A stretch of 64,000 bases of DNA. Origin: Streptomyces durmitorensis (GTDB taxonomy: Bacteria > Actinomycetota > Actinomycetes > Streptomycetales > Streptomycetaceae). The translations under genes were made by a program, and so were the position numbers. Shown piece after piece: positions 59,975 to 64,000 of this stretch; within the stretch, counting starts at the first letter, position 1; every line of letters begins with the position of its first letter. The notes under the pieces are model-generated. The model did not search any database. It had not been told where the DNA came from and saw only the letters and a list, made by a program, of their open reading frames with translations. The DNA is taken from the NCBI RefSeq assembly GCF_023498005.1, contig NZ_CP097290.1, positions 62,001-126,000 on the forward strand, read 5' to 3'.

Positions 59975-62182
59975 CTACTCCCCGTTGTCCTGGTCGGTGA
60001 CAGTGCCGTCCTTGATGTACCGGGCGAGGTTGAGCTCCGGGGCCGTGAACTGCTCCCGCACCCCCTCGCCCCACAGGACGCTCTGGGTGCCCTCCCACTT
60101 GACCAGGCCGGGGTTCACGCCGAGCTTGAAGCCGCCGGGCAGGGGCTTGCCCTCGCGGTAGGGCAGGAAGTCCAGTGGGGAATCGCCGTCGACCGCGTAC
60201 ACGACGCAGTCGGAGAGGATCGCGACCGGGTACTGCCCGGTGAACGCCGCGTGCTTGAGCACCTTGCGGTGGAGGTTGATCCGCGTACGGGAGATGACGG
60301 CCGCGCGGATGTCGGGCCGCCAGGTGGGCCGGGACAGCGCGCGCCACGGCTGGCCGGGCTTCCAGCCCTCGCCGCGCGGTCGTTCGCGCAGTTTGCCCAG
60401 GCCGCCCTTCACCGTTGCCTTGACCGCGGACACGACGATCGCCAGCTCGGGATCGCGCTGCCGGTAGCCGTCCATCGCCGCCAGGAACTCCTTGGGCGAG
60501 GCGTCGGCGGGCACCCCGAGGTCGGCCATGGTGGCCAGGTAGGCGTCGCGCAGCCGGTTGTACCAGCTGTCCAGGTAGCGGCCGTTGTCGTGCCGCACCC
60601 AGGCCTCGATCGGTGTCACCTCGTAGCCGAGCTCGACCGCGTACGCCACCGTGGGCGTCGCGTACCAGGCCGGCCCCTGGGGGTGCTCGCCCTTCGGCGT
60701 GAACGGGCTGGGCAGCAGGCTTCCGTCCAGCTCCACCCACTCCTTGCCCAACTTCACCTTGGACAGGTCGACATGACTCAGGTCGACCAGCCAGGAGCCG
60801 GGCAGCTTCGGGTCGAACACCGGCGCCTTCACGTGTGTCGGCGCGCCGAGGCCGACGATCAGGCCGTTTGCTCCGGCGGCGAAGGCCAGGTTCACGTCGA
60901 GGCCCACCAGGTTCGCGTGCATGCACTCGTCGTCGGTGAGCGGGCGCGCCCAGTCGTAGGCCTCCTCGAACAGCTTCTGGTCGGGGCCGCGGACGTGGAA
61001 GCGGGGAAGGTCGGCGAGCAGCGGGTGCCCGTCGGGGGCCTCGCACGGCGCGCAGTCCACCGGGTCCTTCCCCAGCGAGCCCGGGTTGTGCTCGGAGTGC
61101 CGCTTTCCGTTCGCGTCGGGGGCGGAGGCGCGGGTGGGCGGGTGCAGGGCGGTCATCAGCTCCAGGCCGGTGACGGCGGCCGACCCGCGCGGCGTCATGA
61201 CCCGGGTCGCGTACGTGCCCAGGAGCTGGGCCAGTTCCGCCGGCGGCAGTTGCCCGGCGTGGCCCCAGTGGCGGGTGTCCAGCGCGTTCCACGACGGGAT
61301 GCACAGCTGGACGCAGGAGCGTTCGGAGCCCTGCGCGGGGCGGTAGATCCGAGCCCACGGACCGAACCCGCGCTTGGTCAACTGCCATTTGGCACGGGCC
61401 AGTTGCTTGATGACCTTGTGGCCCTCCGGGATCCGCCCGGCGATCCGCTCCTCGTCCGTGAGCGTGAGGGGCAGGCCGTAGCGCTCCAGTGCGGCCTCGG
61501 TGAGCACGAGCAAGGGATCGGCATCCTTGCCCGGCCCGGCCAGCTTCGGCGCCCCGAGCCCGGCTTCCTGCAGTGTCCAGTCGACCAGGGCCGGGAGCGA
61601 CTTCGCGGGCACATCCAGGACCAGGCCGCCGAAGCAGTACGCCGACACGTGTCCGTCGGTGACGTCGATGACCGCGAGCGGACCGTTCTCGAAGCGCGGA
61701 TCGACGCCCGCCGGGGTTCTCGCCGGAGCGGCCTTCCCGGCGCCCGGCCGGTGCGACGTCGACGTCGACTTGGCCGGGCCCGTGGGACGCGGCACGGCCG
61801 CCGGGGCGGAAGGGGCGGTGGCGTCGCCGGTGTGGGTGCTCGTGTCTACGGGTGTGGTGGCAACGTCCGTTAGCGGGGCGCCGCCAGAGGTCTCGGGCGC
61901 CGCCGTGTCCGGGTCGGGCTCGGCCGCGTTGGAGGGGGCGGGGTAGATCTCTGCGAGCTGGTCCAGCAGCCGTGCGTACGCCTCGCGTTCCGGGCCGCGC
62001 GGTTCGGTGGGCTTCTTGCTGGACTCCCAGCCGCTGACGGTCGCCCGCCGCACGCCCAGGGCGCCGGCCACCTCGTCCAGCGTCAGGCCGTGAGCCTGCC
62101 GCAGCCGCTTGCGCTCCTCCGGCGGCGGCAGCGGGGAGCGGGACGCGACCAGCGCATCGATACGGTCGAACAACTCGGACAC
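59975..62182 (-). CDS. tap: Telomere-associated protein Tap
   Basis: 735 residues, the usual Tap length; GTG at 62182 with GGAGG six bases upstream. The N-terminus is an HTH (RLRQAHGLTLDEVAGALGVRRATVSGWESSKKPTEP), followed by a low-complexity Thr/Pro/Ala stretch (about 80-160). The long C-terminal part is the conserved Tap core (QLCIPSWNALDTRHWGHAGQLPPAEL, YDWARPLTDDE, YLDSWYNRLRDAYLATMADLGVP, RTRINLHRKVLKHA). Tap binds telomeric 3' overhangs and brings Tpg to them (established in Streptomyces). It is the first gene of the tap-tpg operon and is divergent from the gene at 62438. Confidence 0.94.
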   Translation of the reverse strand: MSELFDRIDALVASRSPLPPPEERKRLRQAHGLTLDEVAGALGVRRATVSGWESSKKPTEPRGPEREAYARLLDQLAEIYPAPSNAAEPDPDTAAPETSGGAPLTDVATTPVDTSTHTGDATAPSAPAAVPRPTGPAKSTSTSHRPGAGKAAPARTPAGVDPRFENGPLAVIDVTDGHVSAYCFGGLVLDVPAKSLPALVDWTLQEAGLGAPKLAGPGKDADPLLVLTEAALERYGLPLTLTDEERIAGRIPEGHKVIKQLARAKWQLTKRGFGPWARIYRPAQGSERSCVQLCIPSWNALDTRHWGHAGQLPPAELAQLLGTYATRVMTPRGSAAVTGLELMTALHPPTRASAPDANGKRHSEHNPGSLGKDPVDCAPCEAPDGHPLLADLPRFHVRGPDQKLFEEAYDWARPLTDDECMHANLVGLDVNLAFAAGANGLIVGLGAPTHVKAPVFDPKLPGSWLVDLSHVDLSKVKLGKEWVELDGSLLPSPFTPKGEHPQGPAWYATPTVAYAVELGYEVTPIEAWVRHDNGRYLDSWYNRLRDAYLATMADLGVPADASPKEFLAAMDGYRQRDPELAIVVSAVKATVKGGLGKLRERPRGEGWKPGQPWRALSRPTWRPDIRAAVISRTRINLHRKVLKHAAFTGQYPVAILSDCVVYAVDGDSPLDFLPYREGKPLPGGFKLGVNPGLVKWEGTQSVLWGEGVREQFTAPELNLARYIKDGTVTDQDNGE

Positions 62183-62201
62183 AGAGCACCTCCTGACCGG
62201 A

Positions 62202-62256
62202 ACCGTATCGCATCAACCGTACTGATGGCGCTCATTGACCGTACGCATCGCGTACG
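62202..62256. promoter_or_regulatory. tap promoter/operator region with ACCGTA repeats and a palindrome
   Basis: ACCGTA occurs at 62202, 62216 and 62238. CGTACGC (62240-62246) and GCGTACG (62250-62256) form a perfect 7-bp inverted repeat with a 3-bp centre. The whole lies in the 255-bp divergent gap between tap and the gene at 62438, 20-75 bp before the tap start. Likely a regulated promoter; the rest of the gap shows nothing I can name. Confidence 0.5.
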
Positions 62257-62437
62257 AATGGCGTAAGGTCAGGCTTTTGGCGGTGCGGGCCGGGCCGACC
62301 AGCTCTGACGCTCCGGCTGGCGAACCGCTATAGCGCGCTGTGCCCGCCGTGGCTCGCGCTGGACAACAGGTCGTCCCGCCCGTGTCACACTCCTGTAGCA
62401 CGCAGACAGCACAACGTAAGAGTGTGTCGGAGGCATC

Positions 62438-63052
62438 GTGAGGATCACCATCGAGGGCGCGAGCGAGGCCTTCGAGCACAAACTGCTCGCCCTGCTCGCC
62501 GAGCACCGTGACGAACTGGCCGTCACCGTCGACACCGCCTGGAACGTGCAACGGGCAACGACTTTCCTGAGCACGCTCAACCCGGGCGCCCGCCTCTTCG
62601 TCCGGCTCGTCATCGATGCGGGGGGACAGATCGACGCGGCCGTGCTGCGCGAGAAGCTCGATCGCGGACTGCGCGGCCCCACCGTTGCCCTCTCCAACGC
62701 CCTCAAGCGCGGGGTCCGGCACGGCTGGTGGCCCGAGGGCACCGAGGCACCGGTCGCCGTCGTCTACGGAGGACCGCACTCGCCGGCCTGGCGCCAGGCG
62801 GACTCCTACGAGCTGACCGAGGGGAACCTGCCCGTCTTCCGGGAGGCCCTGGCCCGCCTGGACGACGCCCGGCGTAAGCGGGACCACCTGGGCCCGCTCA
62901 CGCCGGGCACGGCGGCGGCCCCGGAGGACGACCTGGCCGTGACGGGGAACTGGGAGGCAGGGGATGTGCCCTCCGGGCTCGACTCCCCGCCGCCTGGCTG
63001 GGGAGACACCGAAGACGTCCCGCGTGCACTCCTGGACGAGGACGGCAGGTGA
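62438..63052 (+). CDS. Hypothetical protein divergent from tap
   Basis: 204 residues; GTG at 62438 with GGAGG six bases upstream. I do not recognise a family function. The N-terminal 60 residues form an alpha/beta unit (MRITIEGASEAFEHKLLALLAEH), followed by a possible winged-helix-like stretch (GGQIDAAVLREKL, ALKRGVRHGWWPEG) and then an acidic, Pro-rich tail (about 150-204). No signal peptide or membrane segment is visible. Its position across a shared control region from tap suggests a plasmid or telomere-linked role, but this is inference only. Confidence 0.7.
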   Translation: MRITIEGASEAFEHKLLALLAEHRDELAVTVDTAWNVQRATTFLSTLNPGARLFVRLVIDAGGQIDAAVLREKLDRGLRGPTVALSNALKRGVRHGWWPEGTEAPVAVVYGGPHSPAWRQADSYELTEGNLPVFREALARLDDARRKRDHLGPLTPGTAAAPEDDLAVTGNWEAGDVPSGLDSPPPGWGDTEDVPRALLDEDGR

Positions 63053-63205
63053 GCAATCCGGGCGGTTGCGCGGCTAACCCCGCGCTCCCCGATAGTCGGC
63101 GCGGCCCGTCCAACCGGCGGGCCGTCCCGGCTCTTTGGAGGCCCCCTGTGTTCCCCGCCCGTGGCGCCATGCGCTCCGTCCGTCCCTCGGAGTGAGGCCC
63201 GCCCC

Positions 63206-63537
63206 ATGTCGTCGCTCATCGACCTTCCCGGCCTGGTCACCACCCTGCTCGGCACCGTCGTACTGGCGGGCATCGCCGCCACCTGGCGGTGGCTGCGCGC
63301 CCGCCGCGCTCCCAGCACCCCAGAGCCCGACACCCTGCCGGAGGGGCCGCGCAGGCTCCGCCCTACACCCTGCTGCGTACGACCGGATCCGACGGCGCCC
63401 CGGACCGCTACGAGACGACCCGGCCGCCCGGCACCGTCATCACCCACCGGGTGGACGGCTTCCCGCAGCGTTTCGAGCTGACCGATGCCCCGCTCGGCGA
63501 CGGCACCTTCGCCGCCGAGCCGCTCGACTCCCCGTAG
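63206..63537 (+). pseudogene. Small membrane-anchored protein gene, apparently frameshifted
   Basis: From the ATG at 63206 the first frame codes MSSLIDLPGLVTTLL, one hydrophobic segment (about 5-25) and a basic stop-transfer (WRWLRARRA), then loses character after LPEGPRR. The frame one base over continues with a well-formed sequence (PPYTLLRTTGSDG, VTHRVDGFPQRFELTDAP-like strands) to the stop at 63537. The switch lies at about 63350-63370. A single-base indel, natural or a sequencing error, would join both into one protein of about 110 residues. The upstream gap 63053-63205 shows no clear feature. Confidence 0.5.
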
Positions 63538-63648
63538 GAAGCCGACCGGGGAACGGGTCGCGGTCGCTCGTTCTCGTAGCCCTTTGTTCCCGTGCCCTCG
63601 TCAGTGCGGCTCCGTGGGACCGCCTTCATCCGGCGGGCCGGGTCATGG

Positions 63649-64000
63649 TTATGAGCGGGCGGGGGCTATCTCGCCGGTGGCCTGGGACCGGGGGGTTTTT
63701 GTTCCGGTCTTGCCTGCCTGGACTGTGCGGGGGTCGATGGCTTCCAGTGGTGAGCCGACCCGGTAGGGGCATTCGGGGTCGTCGGGCCGGTTGGGGCGGT
63801 CGTGCGGCAGCAGGTAGAAGGTGCGGCGGGCGAAGAGGCCGCTGTCGGCGCTGCGGGGCGCGTTCGGTGCCAGGTTCGAGTAACCGATCATCCGGCCGTC
63901 CCGCTCGTAGCGCGGTTTGCCCTTACGGGTACTGACCTTGTCCAGGGCCTGGCGGACATAGTCGAGGTCCTCGGTGTCCTCCAGCCACACGACCTCGGCT
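63649..64000 (-). CDS. Small conserved protein (DUF6009-like), copy 2, truncated by the window edge
   Basis: At least 117 codons; the 5' end lies beyond the right edge and the stop is at 63649. It carries the same blocks as the protein at 55877: VVWLEDTEDLDYVRQALD, TRKGKPRYERDGR, GYSNLAPNA and RRTFYLLPHDRPNRPDD, with about half the residues shared. The two copies bracket the replication/telomere module. Function unknown. The 111-bp gap to the left (63538-63648) holds nothing I can name. Confidence 0.75.
   Translation of the reverse strand, partial: AEVVWLEDTEDLDYVRQALDKVSTRKGKPRYERDGRMIGYSNLAPNAPRSADSGLFARRTFYLLPHDRPNRPDDPECPYRVGSPLEAIDPRTVQAGKTGTKTPRSQATGEIAPARS

Noticed and set aside
1..64000. 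CRISPR array, rRNA, tRNA or transposase genes
   Set aside because: No regularly spaced repeat-spacer pattern, RNA gene or transposase-like protein was seen. The iterons are too short and irregularly spaced for a CRISPR.
62183..64000. Telomere end sequence near tap-tpg
   Set aside because: Streptomyces telomeres show several tightly packed palindromes with short loops at a DNA end. Only isolated palindromes are present here, and the sequence continues into coding DNA.
55877..64000. Integrative and conjugative element (AICE) or prophage
   Set aside because: PrimPol and helicase are found in such elements, but no integrase, excisionase, Tra translocase or att repeat is visible, while tap-tpg points to a linear replicon.

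Overview
The window looks like high-GC DNA from a Streptomyces or a close relative. Third codon positions are almost all G or C, the modular type I polyketide synthases (PKSs) are of actinobacterial type, and the right end carries a tap-tpg telomere-replication operon, which is known from linear Streptomyces replicons. I saw no rRNA, tRNA, CRISPR array, transposase or integrase.

Layout. Bases 1-154 hold the end of a thioesterase-like gene. Bases 331-35050 hold four collinear PKS genes, called PksA-PksD here, with one starter site and six extension modules. PksA has the unusual order ACP-KS-AT-AT-KR-ACP; its first AT looks like a starter-loading AT inserted into module 1. PksB is module 2 (KS-AT-DH-KR-ACP). 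PksC holds modules 3 and 4, both KS-AT-DH-KR-ACP. PksD holds module 5 (KS-AT-DH-KR-ACP) and module 6 (KS-AT-DH-ER-KR-ACP). AT motifs predict methylmalonate for modules 1, 3, 4 and 5 and malonate for modules 2 and 6. All KRs carry the LDD (B-type) motif. The inferred enzyme-bound chain is starter-CH(OH)-CH(CH3)-CH=CH-[CH=C(CH3)]x3-CH2-CH2-CO-S-ACP. PksD has no thioesterase and no AT in the PKS genes looks dedicated to methoxymalonate, so further PKS genes probably lie outside the window.

Bases 35084-38096 hold tailoring oxidases: a flavin monooxygenase, a small ferredoxin and a P450. Bases 38156-50773, on the minus strand, hold two small regulator-like genes, a complete methoxymalonyl-ACP pathway (FkbH, acyl dehydrogenase, ACP, hydroxyacyl dehydrogenase, and a fused AT-ACP-FkbM methyltransferase), two type II thioesterases, MetK (the SAM supply), a phosphopantetheinyl transferase (the ACP activator) and a divergent acyl-CoA-dehydrogenase-like protein.

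Bases 50914-55182 match the layout of the avenolide locus: a P450, a gamma-butyrolactone-receptor-type TetR repressor, and a divergent acyl-CoA oxidase, with two palindromes in the shared promoter region. This probably makes and senses a butenolide hormone that switches the cluster on.

From 55256 the content changes to replicon maintenance. There is a RibD/DHFR-like gene, a small conserved protein, a P4-type helicase and a PrimPol-type primase in one operon, a gene-free stretch with about a dozen AGCGACTGA-like iterons and a perfect 17-bp inverted repeat (a likely origin), then tpg and tap, small hypotheticals, a frameshifted gene, and a second copy of the small conserved protein at the right edge. 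The simplest reading is that this biosynthetic cluster sits on a linear plasmid or on a plasmid-derived chromosome arm, next to its replication module.
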